Below, in pieces: positions 35,075-47,251 of a stretch of 64,000 nt of DNA. The translations under genes were made by a program, and so were the position numbers. Below the pieces are notes generated by a model. That model made no database searches. It saw only the letters and a list, made by a program, of their open reading frames with translations, and had not been told where the DNA came from. Position 1 is the stretch's first letter. Each line of letters starts with the position of its first letter. Origin of the DNA: Cloeon dipterum (taxonomy: Eukaryota > Arthropoda > Insecta > Ephemeroptera > Baetidae); contig NC_088790.1 of the NCBI RefSeq assembly GCF_949628265.1, positions 24,308,545-24,372,544 on the forward strand, given 5' to 3'.

Positions 35075-37310
35075 GTTACATGTTATAAAAAAAGATGCAT
35101 GCACTAGTATGCAGTGACATCTCACATTATATTATACATAAAAAACTTCCACTAATGAGTTACACGAGGAAAGAAAAAAAACTATTATACGAAAGTGAAT
35201 ACGACACACTGTGAGCAGTGCTCTTTCTTTCTCTCTCTCTCTCGCATTCTCTGCGTTTTGCAGAAATTATTATCATGTGCTGCGCTGAAAGCTGCTCTTG
35301 AGTCGGCAGCATTCATTGCAGAGAGGTGTGTGCGCGTCTAGAAAATTGACACAACACTTGAGTTGGAAAAAAGAACACTACGACATGCACACAGTGAGGC
35401 GTTTTGGAAAAAAAGTGGGTCAGCGTGACCCGTGCATCGTTTTTTCGATTGACGCCACCGACGAATCAGCCGAGTGGAAAAGTATTCAGCAGCCTGTGAG
35501 AAGAAACCACTTGAAGCGAGATTGGAGTCGCGCACGCCAGGGTCAACAACCCTTTTCCCTCAGGGGACGCCGCTTTTGCATTTTCTCGCAATAAACCGAC
35601 GCCGTTTAATGGGCTAGAAAGCATTTTTGCGCAAGCGACGCAAACGGAAAAGCATCAAAGATCTCGGACACTTTTTGATGCCTTTGTTGCATGCGATGAC
35701 GAAAGCGTAACTTTTTCTATGTGAAAATGTTCTGATATGTTTTTCGAAAAAGTCGCTGGAAAATGATTTAATCAAGCGAAAAATAAAAATTACTTCGGTA
35801 CCTCGGTAAATGTTTTACTGAAGCTCGTTTAAAAAAACTACACAAATAAAAAACGGCTGAAAACGCTTTAATTAAAAAAAACCCTTCACGGTTAAACCAT
35901 GAAACAAAACACGCAATTACTGCAGAAAGTAAATAGGCGTGTAAACCCAAATTTTCTGCCATATTCCCGTTGAGTTTGCTCTCATGCACCCTTAATGAAG
36001 GCGACGATTACACGTCGAGTTAACGCGTGTATTATTGTTTCGCACGTGCACTTGGAGTCGAGTGTCGAGTTGCGCACGCCATTAAAACGAACAGCGATTA
36101 AATGTTGTGCAATAAAAACTACAAGGGTGGTGCGCTTTCGCAATTCGTCCGGTTTTATTTTACCAATGACGCTCCCCTGGCTTCACTTTTCCGCCCTCTT
36201 TGTTTCTTTCTCATTTTTCCTTTCCTTGAAACCCGAAAAATAATATCTGTGAAAAGCGTATGTGTGCGTGTGCGTGGCGTGGCGTCACTTGTTGGCACGC
36301 AGAGAGTAATGAGAAGGGTTGGGATTTTTAGACGGTTGTTTGTAGACTTTTTCTGTGTGGTTTTTGGAGCTAATTTTAATTTTTTTCAGGTTCATTTTTA
36401 TATAAAAAAAACAATTTAAAAGAAATTCTCTGAATGAATTATTTTTATTTCTTCAAAAATTTTATTTTCTAACAAATTCTAGAGGTCTTCTCATGAATTT
36501 CAATTGTCTCCAAAAAATTTCATTGCAGGAAAGCAGTTTTCAAAAAAATTTATTAGCTTTTAATTACAATAATTGATGGTATTTTTGGTCTGGTGAATTT
36601 TTTAGGGCGAGTGGCGTTTCATTTTTTCCTCAGGGGATTTTTTCTTTTAGCTATACGTCCAGAATTAATGTTCCTCAAATAATTTTACTTAAATTTAATG
36701 ATTAAAATTCTTTCTAATTTTTTTATTTTTAGGCGAAGAAAAATATAAACCTCTAACAAATTGAGTTTTTGGAAGATTTGAGTGAATATTTGGTTTGAAG
36801 GGTGATTTAGACGATTTTTCAAACGAGAAAACACCGTCAACCGTCTAGAATTCCGAACCCGAGTAATGAGAGAGCCCAGCCGCGCTTACACACATGACAT
36901 TTCATTAGAATATCGCAGGCCTCCGCGGCTTCGTCGTCGTGTCGCTTAAGAAAAATTAATATCCAACCCTTGTGGATGGAAAAATGTGTCGATGCGCATT
37001 CGCTCGTGCTCTCCCGCCGCTGCTCCCGCGATAATGATGATGACTCCAGCGGCCGTGCGGCGTGCAGGGAAGTGCTCGCTCGCTCGCTCGCTCGCCGCGT
37101 TAAACGTTCACTTGACTGATTGTGCGAGCGACGATCTATGCTCGCTTCAATATTAATTCGCACACCGCGCACGCTTTGTTCCCTCGACGACAAGTTTCCG
37201 CTGACAACTGGCCTCCCTTGCATACTTCATTGCTGTTTATAAATTATTATGGATGTTTACTGCACAACAATAGGCAATTGGATAGAGCTACCCCCAAGTG
37301 GATAACTATG
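35075..37310. other. Non-coding DNA with GC-richer islands (35200-35660, 36000-36310, 36830-37210)
   Basis: CT-rich and GCTC microsatellite runs (GCTC repeats at 37074-37095) and compositionally open frames on both strands. No exon with convincing splice sites was recognised. Confidence 0.3.
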
Positions 37311-37700
37311 TATAATTAAAATTATTTGAATTGTTGGATGCAATAAGCAGTTGATCGATAAACAATTTGCTCTACATATAATTTACAATAATAAAAAAAG
37401 GACCTTTCTATGGTAGAAACTCGAATTTTTCAAATTTTCTCAAAAATTTACAGCGCTTATTGGCCACGTTTTCTTGGCATATTTCGATTCCACTCGTCAA
37501 GTTCTGTCCAAACTTCAAGGGAAACTCTTAGTTGTGAAATAAAATAGGATTTCAAGTAAGGAGACAATCCTCACCAGTTAAAAGCATGCTAACTTTCCAG
37601 CCACTTTTCTCACAAATTTACAGGTAAATTTTGGCTTCAACTTAAGGGATGAGTTCACGTTTGGCAACTAGGATTTTCCAGGTTTTTGCACTATCAATTG
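37311..37700 (+). repeat. R1 copy 3
   Basis: It shares AAAATTATTTGAATTGTTGG, CAGTTGATCGATAAACAATT, AAAAGGACCTTTCTATGGTA, GAAACTCTTAGTTGTGAAAT and AAGTAAGGAGACAATCC with the other R1 copies. Confidence 0.75.
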
Positions 37701-37757
37701 CCTGAATGAATCAATTTAATTCGACAAAACAGATGTCGAAGAATTTTAATTAATTCA

Positions 37758-38192
37758 CCAGTTGCATAAACCTTTAGTGTTCGAAGCCGCCAACAGACGG
37801 CGCAACTATAGGCTTTCTTAAAAATTTAGTTTTAAGGCACTTCCGCTGCGTTTTCAGACTCAATCTAGCTACTGTGCATTCTTCAATTAATATGCTTTTT
37901 TTGACGTGCTGAAAACCAAAATCGGTTCAGCCAATTGCCGTAGAATCGTGAAAAACTATATATTTTTTGAAATAAAAAAATATTTTCCAACGTTTCTACG
38001 GCAAATGGCTGAACTGGTTTTTATTTTCAGCACATCAAAAGAAAGAATATGAAGTGAGAATGCTCAGTGGAAGGATTGAGTCGGAAATCACAGCGGAAAT
38101 GCCTTAAATCCGCTTAAAACAAAATGTTTTAAGAAAGTCTGTGGTTGCGCCATATGCTGGTGGCTTCAAACACTTAGGGTTTATGCAACTGG
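37758..38192. mobile_element. Long-armed foldback element R2, copy B
   Basis: Its ends are CCAGTTGCATAAACCTTTAG and, mirrored, CCAGTTGCATAAACCCTAAG. The arms contain GTTCGAAGCCGCC and TTTCTACGGCAAATGGCTGA. There is no coding capacity. Confidence 0.8.
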
Positions 38193-40149
38193 CTAATTGT
38201 TCTTTTTTTAAGTTTAAAAATTTCTGCAAATTTAATTTGATCATTACAGGACAATAATCAACAACATTTTGCATTGTTCTTGGCTCTAGGAAGAAGTTTT
38301 TGCTTGTGATGATTAAATAGTTTTTATTTTTTGATATTGTTCCTCAAATTAAAAAAAACTCTCCTTTTGTAAGAAAGGCAGACAGTCGTATTATATACTG
38401 CTTTATTCAAATTGGATGCCTAAACTAGAGGAAGTAGGAATATAATCAGCACAATAATCGCATCATTACGTCTAGCTAGGAGGAATATCTTTTCACTCAT
38501 CAATAATTCATTTTCATTAAAAAACAAGGTGAAAATGAGAAAAAACTTGCCTTCAACTAACTCAAATAAATCATTATTATATTTATTATTCTGAATTTGA
38601 GCTCTTTCCCAATTTTCATATGAGAAGGATGTAAAGGGATGAAAGGATGTTTTGAATTAAAAATAACTCTATTCATTCAAAATGTGTTTACCTTTTCTTT
38701 AAAAAAATTTGAATTAAACCTGACTTAGAGTTGCAACGTTATCTATTTAAGACTAAAAAACAGATCAGGAATAATATGCTACCTAAAAATCGGAAATTTA
38801 AGCTCGAGTAAAAAATTGCATACATGCACAGATTTCAAACTTTTCTAAAGAGGATTAATTGCATATTGTGACATTTCATTAGCTCAGATTGAGAGATCAG
38901 AACAAAAAACTATTCAACCGTATAAATTCAAGAGCCCTCTTGCGCTTGGTACTGAGTGCAGCAAAAAACCTATTGCTTTATTTGATCAATAAAAATAGAA
39001 TTTTACCGGAGAGGAAAAACTGCGGCCGTATAAACGATGGTGCATTCAACAAGAGGTTTCCAATATCGCTTGAGTGCTTAATAAGCTCCGACGTTGCGTC
39101 AATCCGGTCTGTCCACTCGAGAAGACGCGTCCTTTTTAATGAGAAGTTTTTTTCCTTTTATTTTCTGCAGCGGGAACGATTGGGAAATTCAACTAGATCA
39201 TTCATTTACGCAATATGTATTTTTCGCTGCTCCGGCAGCGACGACGAGGGTGAATAAATTGTGAGATGATCAAATGAGCATCATCATGAGTGTGTCGGCG
39301 CATAAATCAAGGGCGTGCGTGCATCATTAAGGGCTGCGTGAAAAACGAAATTGAGTAAGCAGGACGACGAATATATATACGCGCGCCGCTACCCGTCTGA
39401 TTAATTTTCGCCGGGACCACGCTCATAATTATTTCGCGCTCGCACGCAGGAAATGAGGCCGGAGAGCAAGGCCAGCCACCCCTCAAAACACCCCCACGCT
39501 CTCTCGTCATATAAACACAATTTCGCCGGCTGCGGGGAATTTTAATTTCCTGCGGCACGCGCGTTTTTTCTGTCTGTCTCTCTCTCTCTTTCCTTCTTTT
39601 ATCGCGCATTAATTGTATTTGCATGACACTCGACGCGATGCGTGTTTTAAAACACCTCTCGTTCTCATGAGATTCGACCGCGCACTTTCGGGCACTCGCG
39701 CGCGGCCTTCAATTAGCGTTAAGTGATTTGCATTACAACTGCGTGATCACCGAGCCAGCAGCGTTGCCAAATTAGATCCATTATGACGGTGAGCGCGTTG
39801 GCAATTAATTCATTCGCTTTTGAATAGCATCGTAATTACGCTTTCTCTGTGGTTAGCCGTCAAAATATTCCTAAATTTGTTTGAATTAAGATGAAATGTC
39901 ACGGAAGCAAACTCCATAAAATTTTTACACCAGAAATTATTCTTTTCTAGAGAAAAGACTTTTTAATTTTTAAGGGTTTCAAGGAACAGTTTTGGAAGCA
40001 TTGAGACCTCCCCTAAAAAAAGTTAAAACTTTTATTCTTCTTTGTTTGATTTTAGTATAAACCATTTACATTTTGAAATACTGTATAGGGTGGTAATTAA
40101 GAGCGCGTTTTGGATAGTTTAAAATATTTTTTCGGCCCCGGGGAGTCTA
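38193..40149. other. Non-coding DNA with a GC-richer island (39000-39750)
   Basis: AT-rich in the first half; the island has CT runs (39578-39600). No coding exon, RNA gene or transposon end was recognised. Confidence 0.3.
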
Positions 40150-40270
40150 TAGTAAGTAAATTCGAAGGGGTGGGAACCCTTCAGCTGATCAGGGGAGGTC
40201 TAGACGAGTCTATTGGTATGCATTTTTTGCAAATCTGATAGTATAGAACCAGAGATTCGGCGTTGCAAAA
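40150..40270 (-). repeat. Copy of the 21690 foldback family, reversed
   Basis: Read on the minus strand it gives ATCAGATTTGCAAAAAATGC, then AGACTCGTCTAGACCTCCCC and CAGCTGAAGGG, in the same order as at 21770-21880 and 50630-50730. Confidence 0.55.
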
Positions 40271-43200
40271 CATCGAAAACATGAAAAAGTAGAATTTCTC
40301 TAAATCAAACGGAATTTTTCACACATTCATAGAACAGTTTTTCTACGGTGCTGTAAGGGTGGTTATTTCATTGGCATAAATTGAGATTAGAGCCGAAAAT
40401 GAATTAAAATGCAATATAGTTAGAAAGTGTTTAGCAACCTGGACAGCACGAAGGTCGTGCCGGTTGCCTAGATTCGAATCTGACTTTTGAAGTGAACGAA
40501 TAATATTATTGTGGTAAAATTCTTCAGGCACTGTATATTTTTTGGACGAAATTTCGACTGAATTAATACAAACTTAAAATCTAGCCGTTTGCAGGGCTAA
40601 CTATAGAGAAATCCGAAACCAATTTTTATATCGCTAAAAGAACGAGTTTACTCTCAACACACTCAATATGTATCAGAAATTGTTATGCAAGGATAAGATA
40701 TAATCAAAATTAGAAACAGGCAATGCAAACAATTATTAAAAATAAATATCGTGAAATTACAAAAATTGATTTATTTAAAAATTGCTTTTTGAATGAAAAT
40801 TGAGTGATGTTTCTCAATTCATTTTTAACAGTATCAGAGAAAAACAGTTTATTTTAACTTCAAACATATCCATTTATTTGCTGGAGCCAAAAGAAATGCT
40901 AAGCGAAGGTAAATTAATATTAAATGTTTTACAATTAATAACCCTCCTTAAATACACATGGCAAAATTAATGGTTTAGAATAAATATTGAATTATTTTGT
41001 GCAGATTTTGCAATGATTTGGCAATGACAATATTTGCACAAATCGGAAATTCATGTTTTTAAATTTCTCTCTGGGTGCTAATTCGATTGGGATAGGCTAG
41101 AGGAATTCAACTCGCATCTAATTTTATAAATTTGACCATGACGAGATGAGATAATGTGTTTTGCGTATTTATTTTAATATTTTCATTATTAATTTCATGG
41201 GTTTTGCTTTTCTCCGTGCCTTTTGGTCTTTAATTACTCCATTTAATTGCTTCCTCCCGGTTTGAACTGAAAATTAACTCTATAGAGAAAGACAATCGGC
41301 ATTCAAAACGCGTGCGGTGGCTCGTTAATTCTGGCGAATCCTGTTGCGCCGATAAGATCTGCATATTAACCGCCGCCTGGGGATTTTCACGCCGCCAAAT
41401 CATTTTCCGAACGGAGCGAGGCGCGTGCATCACGTAACGCGCCGCACGGTAAAACAATTAGTTTCGGCCGGGCCAAGCGATTATAAATCCTGAATTTATT
41501 GCGGTGCCGTTTAATTAGCACACAAACCATAGCGGCTGTGGGATTTCGCACGGGGAGCCGCTTAACTGCCGCACGCTGCATTTATATATTTGCGCCTGAG
41601 AATCCCGAGAAACACTCGATTTGCTCGCGGATAAGGTATCATTGGTATCAAGAATGCTGCAGCCGTTTAAATAGGGCATTTGTTCCTTAATGTGACAGCT
41701 TGTGTCTCCATTAACCGTGAATTCTTGAGAGGGAAAAAGGAGAAAATATGTATGTACTAGCAGCAAAACAATTTTTAATTTTTTTAGTTTTATTTTTTTC
41801 TCTGTCTGAGGACCGGGAAGGGCGCGCACTGCAACCCGGGTGCCAATAACACCGCGAACGGATAACATGGGTGCACCAGGCCGCACATTTCAGGGACCCG
41901 GCCCACTGAAGGGCCACTTTCCTCCGCAACGAGGACCTTTTTTTGAAACGCTAGACATTCATCCCGTGAAGCCAAATCACGCATGCTGCAAAGGTGCAAA
42001 CCGTCAAGTAGCGAGTTAGTCTAGAGCTATGCAGCTAAAATTTTGTACAATATAAGATAATTTTTAAACATAATATTTTTGCTCACATTTAATTAATTAG
42101 TTTTTTCTGATTATCTAAATTAAGAAAAATTAATAAAACATTTGGTAATGAAATATTATCACAACGTCTATTTAGTCCTTGTCTGAAATATATAAAATCA
42201 ATAATTTTAAATCAATTCTTGCCTTTACTTAATATGAAATAGACAAAGTTTTAATAGGTTTAGTGATATGTCATTGTGACTTTTTAAATTCAATGCTAGA
42301 AAAGGATAAATTTTGCAAAATGTAAATGAAAAATGTCCATGTTTTATTATTAATTCTAGTTTTGAAAACAAGCATACACAATTCAACCCAGGGAAACTAT
42401 TTTAAATTGAGAAACAAAAAAAATATATTTTTTAGCAAATTCATGATATACTTAAAACAAAATCTATATAATGCCGAAATTTTGACTCAAATGGTAATTG
42501 CTCTAAACAATTTCTCTGCCCTCTTATTGTGGCATTATTTCACTCTGAGGTTTTTCTTGGGTTTAGCAAAGGGCAAAAGAGTTTTCCCCCAAATTTGAAG
42601 AGATAAACCGCAATCTTTCACAGCTGTTCTTGGAATAAAATGGAAGTCCAACTCTCCTGGGATTTTAAAATCTATAATTCATAATCGTTTCACAGTAATT
42701 CATAAATTTGGTATTTGTTGTACACACAAAACAACAAAAACTTTGATATCATGGATTGAGAAAGTTTTATTTTTATTTTCCACTAATCTAAATTTGTGAA
42801 TTGAAACTCAATTTAAAAATTTCAAATCTAAACCTGTTTAAATTTGCGACCTTCGCTGTCCTCGGACAGGGATAAAAACGAGAAAAAAAATTGAAATTAC
42901 AGTTTGTCTTCACACTTTCAAATTTTTACGCTTTTTGAATATTTTAACTCCTTTTTTTACTAATTTCATCCAAACATTTTTATTTAAAAAATAAAAAACT
43001 TAACTGAAAAAAAGTTCCTAGACTGTCCTAAAATAAAAGTCTAAAAATTGGAAGAGAGCTCAATTCACCCAGGTTTCCATTTAAATTTGCGAGAAAATCG
43101 GCTCCAAAGTTTGCACACTTCGAAAATAGCGATTTATGTCAAAATTTAGGTAAATTTTTACCTCATAATTCACACACCGTTTGAAAGAAATAGAAATCAA

Positions 43201-44149
43201 GCTAAAAATCATTGACAAACCCGTATAAAGTTCCGAGAAGTTCAGCAACATCAGAATTTTCATTATTTTAACGGTCCTGATTTCATTATTGTACAGTACA
43301 TTGTAGAGAAGACTACTAAACTTGTTGCTTTATTCCACAATCAATAGACTAAATAAACCAGCTGCATTAGCCAATATTGCAAAATAATATTGATTAAGCC
43401 CCACTTTAAATAATTAATATTCTGTCATGCAAAATTAGGATGATCCGAGTGAGGAGCGGCGACGAAACACGATTGATTATTGTTCTGATGAAGTGAGAAT
43501 GGACATGTCTCTCTTTATACATAGACGCCGCTGATAACACACACCGGCGGCTGATTTTCGATAAGTCGATCCCCTGGCTGCGTGCTTGTCAGCCTTGAAT
43601 TAGAGTCGGCGGCGGCAGGTTGCACGCACAAAGCGCCGAGCGCGCGGACACATCAAAATTTCTCTATGTCGTTGGTTGGTGTGTGCACGCGTGATTATGC
43701 CGATCAAAGCGCGGGCAAGGATGCGATGCAGCTATAGCTTCTGGCAGCCTCGCAGCTTCTGTGTGTGAGTGTGTTTTGTTTGGCTAGAAAATGTTTGCCT
43801 TGTGATAAAGTGGGCAGGTGTGAGCCGCTGGAAAAGATCACAGGGCGGCTAGATGAGAGGGAATTTCGGCTTGATTGGCGCTTGCTATAAATTAAACCCC
43901 GAAGCAAAACGAGGAGAGACTAGCCAGAGGATTAATCATATGTTTTTACTGGTTTTTTAGGAAAGATTGTAGAGCTGGGTCCACTTTAACAAAAATTGTT
44001 GTTTAATTTTTAATAACGAAAAATCTCGACATTCTAACAGGGCATCCTAAAAACACCAAATTTTTAATAACTTATGGCTTTTCAGAGATATTTTGAGTGG
44101 ATTTTTTTTATTGTTCCTATTCACTAGAGTGTTACTCTTAGAGATTTTA
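40271..44149. other. Non-coding DNA with GC-richer islands (41290-41690, 43440-43920)
   Basis: Mostly AT-rich. The islands hold overlapping open frames on both strands without splice support. 43080-43290 may belong to the 24010 repeat. Confidence 0.3.
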
Positions 44150-44290
44150 AAAAATTTGAACATTAAAGGCTTGAAAATCCTTATAATGTCACCAAACTCG
44201 TGTTTTAGGACATTTTTACGTATTTTGGCCCTAAGGGTCACGCCAGGATTGGACCCTGAAGGTCGGAATTGACTTAAAACAGTCCCATTA
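44150..44290. repeat. Dispersed repeat fragment related to 10285-10470
   Basis: It carries ATGTCACCAAACTCG, AGGACATTTTTA and ACCCTGAAGGTCGGAATT, which recur in the PAN3 intron copy. Confidence 0.45.
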
Positions 44291-44431
44291 GATGTGTTTT
44301 GGTAAATTTGACACAAAAATTCGGATTTTATCAACGTTAGGAACCTTTTAAATTTGATGGTCATGCTCGCAAGAAAGGCTTCGAGCCAGTTTTCTAACTT
44401 AAAACAACGGAATTGCGATTGCAGCAATTGA

Positions 44432-44822
44432 CCAGTTGTATAAACTCTTAGTGTTCGAAGCCGCCAACAGATGGCGCCACCGTATACTTCCGTAATAAAT
44501 TTATTTTTAAGGCACTTCTGCTGCGATTTCAGACTCAACCTTGCTACTGTGCATTCTTCACTTAATATGCTTTCTCTTGACTTGCTGAAAACCAAAATCG
44601 GTTAAGCCAATCGTCGTAGAATCGTGAAAAACTATTTTTTGAAATATTAAGTCTTTTCCAACGGTTCTACGGCGAATGGCTGGACTGATTTTGGTTTTCA
44701 GCACGTCGAAAGAAAACATATTAAGTGAAGAATGCGCACAGTGGCTGGATTGAGTGCCTTAAAATTAAATTAATTACGAAAATATAAGTGGCGCCATCTG
44801 TTGGCGGCTTTTATACAACTGG
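44432..44822. mobile_element. Long-armed foldback element R2, copy C
   Basis: The left end is CCAGTTGTATAAACTCTTAG and the mirrored right end is CCAGTTGTATAAAAGCCGCC. The arms have GATGGCGCCAC and TTCTACGGCGAATGGCTGGA. The right arm has lost about 15 bases next to its end. Confidence 0.8.
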
Positions 44823-45038
44823 TGAAATTCACTTAATGGTCACGGGCAACATTTTGGCGACAAACTTAAAAAATTCGAAGCGACCATCGCCCTGAAAAAT
44901 TGAAAAATGCCACCTTGACCTTTGACCTGTGACTCTTTACTGCATAATACATATTATGTAGCATTTGTTCAGAATCGCATTTTAATTTGGAGAAAGAAAG
45001 TTTCATGATGATAATGTCTACTCGATCTAGAGATACAT

Positions 45039-45300
45039 CACCGGGGGCCAGATGCGCGTTGAAATTTGTTCCCGCCGGTCAGATCCAAGATGGTGTCGAA
45101 ATTTGGGCAAATTTTTTTGTTTTGTACAAGTTTGCGAGCGTGTTTTTCTCATCCAATTGTCTGAATTCATCATTGAATGCAAATTATGATATAATTTTGA
45201 AGAAAACTCGTTTCTGTACCACATTTTTACATGCCCGTTTCAAAGCGCTGTACCCTACCCGACGCCGTACTTGCGCGTCTTGCAAATCTGGCCCCGGATG
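45039..45300. mobile_element. hAT-like MITE, fourth copy
   Basis: The ends are CACCGGGGGCCAGATGCGCG and, mirrored, CATCCGGGGCCAGATTTGCA. The inner TTCCCGCCGGTCAGAT is shared with the 34411 copy (TTCCCGCCTGTCAGAA). Flanking octamers AGATACAT and AGTAACAC agree at five positions, consistent with a decayed duplication. Confidence 0.7.
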
Positions 45301-46829
45301 AGTAACACAACATCATCTTTCATAATTCTTATTACTGTATAGTCTTTTATTTTTGAGATAGGGAGACCTCAAACTCGGAATTTCCCCATCTAACTTTACT
45401 TTAGGTATAATTTGAACTGCAAAAATTCGACCATCAAATTCGCCTCAAGAAACGATGCATGCAATTTAATTTTAAATCAAAAGAAAAACAGTATTTTGTC
45501 CAAAAAATCTGACCTTTCTTCTGTGCGTTAAGGAAGAAGCTGAAGAAACTTGCCGCTCGTCGCAAAAGGTTTATTCGGTCGATTGCTTTCATCTCAGCGA
45601 CATAGCAACAGTTGGTGGCGCGACGTTAAGAGGCTTTGTGCGAAATGAGAAGTGTCAGAAACGCCTAAACTCATCTCAATTGGCGCTGGAAAAGCAGCAA
45701 AACAGCTTTTGGCAAATAAATAAACACTATAAAGCGAGGGGGCCACCTCTGCAAAACGCCGCGTGCTTGAAATATTGCGAAACACAAAAAAAGCATTTGC
45801 TCGCGGGCGATATTACAGTTTCCTTTTTGCCCGTCGTTAAAATATAACTAGGCTGGCCGCAGAGCGCAAGTATAGAAGTGTGGGTGGCTGCCTTTCCTTC
45901 TCGTAACTCATCCGCGCAGAACCGGTTCTCTGCGCCTCTCGTCGTCGTCGACGTCGTCGTAGTCTCTCTCGTCCAGCACACAAACTCACTCACTTTTAAT
46001 AAGAGGCAGCTGCATGCACCAGGACCCGAAATCATTTCATTAAACGGACCATTGTGCGCCACTCGCGCGCGTGTTTTACTTATTGCGCTCGTTAAAGGAG
46101 CTGCCCTGAAAGAAAGTACCACAGTGTACACAGACTCCTATTTGTCCAAGTCTAATTTGAATAATATAACCTATTTAGTTCACAAATTATGTACGTGCTT
46201 GACTAAGAAACACCAATCATTTTTACGTTTAAATTCACACCTGCGGGTGGGGCTGACAAAAAGACTGGTTTATTCAGATCTGACATCGACTTTTTGAAAG
46301 TTATATAAATATCCAGAATTGGTTCATTTCGCTGTAATTTATAAATGTTTACGACACTATAAACCCCATTTCTATTTTGTGCATTTATCCAAGTGGTATA
46401 TATATAGATTCCCCCTGTTAAAAGAGGATTTATGCTACAAAGCCCAGGGAAATCCTTCTTGACAATGCATAAAATAATCCCTATACATGTAGGGACTCGG
46501 TTAAATCCAAAATGGATAGTGGCTGTAAAGCTGTAAAGTTCGCATGATTTTCAAATGGGAGCACTGTTTTTCCACTTAAAATCTTAATTTTTTTTATCAC
46601 AAAAAAGGGTCGACGAGAGGAAGCGAAATATTGATCAAGGGTCGTAAATTTTGGATAAAATGTGCAATATTTTAATTTTTATGGGATTAAGCAAGGTCCT
46701 CTTTCGATCACTGCACATTGTGGAACAAATTGATTAAACTTAACAATTTGATGATAGATTTTGCAGCCAACAATTAAACTTTTCAACTGTTGCCCTCTGT
46801 GTCAATCCACTTAAAGTGGAATGATACTG
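45301..46829. other. Non-coding DNA with a GC-rich island (45530-46100) and an R1 fragment
   Basis: The island includes a GTCGTC run near 45940. A reversed, diverged R1 fragment is likely at about 46510-46760 (GTGGCTGTAAAG, CATGATTTTCAAATGGGAGC). No coding exon recognised. Confidence 0.35.
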
Positions 46830-47251
46830 GGCAACAATTGAAAATTATTTGAATTGTTGGATGTCACAAACAATTGATCGATAAACAATTTGTTCTATAT
46901 TTTGCAATAATAAAAAAATGACCTTCCTACAGTAAAAATTCAAATTTTGCCAATTTTCTCCAAAATTTACAGTGCTCGAACATATTTTCTTGGCATATTC
47001 CGATTCCTCTGGTCGACATCTGTCCAACGGTGTATGCCACTTATTGGGGAAACTCTTGGTTTTGAAATTAAATCGGGTTTCAAGTAAGGAGACAGCCATT
47101 ACCATTTGAAAAGCACGCTAACTTTCCAGCCAATTTTCTCAAAAAATTACAGCGCTCCTTAGGTCAATTTAGGCTTTAACTAAATCCTAAGGGACGAGTT
47201 TATGTATAGGCAACAAGCATTTTCCAGGCTTTTCCAGTATCATTCCTCTTT
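46830..47251 (+). repeat. R1 copy 4
   Basis: It starts GCAACAATTGAAAATTATTT and keeps AATTGATCGATAAACAATTT, ATATTTTCTTGGCATATTCC, GGGGAAACTCTTGGTTTTGA, TCAAGTAAGGAGACAGCC and CTAAGGGACGAG in R1 order. Confidence 0.8.

Noticed and set aside
39783-39788. ATG ACG followed by GTGAGC, a possible two-codon first exon
   Set aside because: Too short to support without transcript data; such motifs occur by chance.
40440-40500. AGATTCGAATCT resembling a tRNA T-loop
   Set aside because: No acceptor stem, D-arm or anticodon arm could be folded around it.
44047-44595. 182-codon minus-strand open frame
   Set aside because: It runs across two unrelated repeat elements (44150-44290 and the R2 foldback), so it is not a gene.
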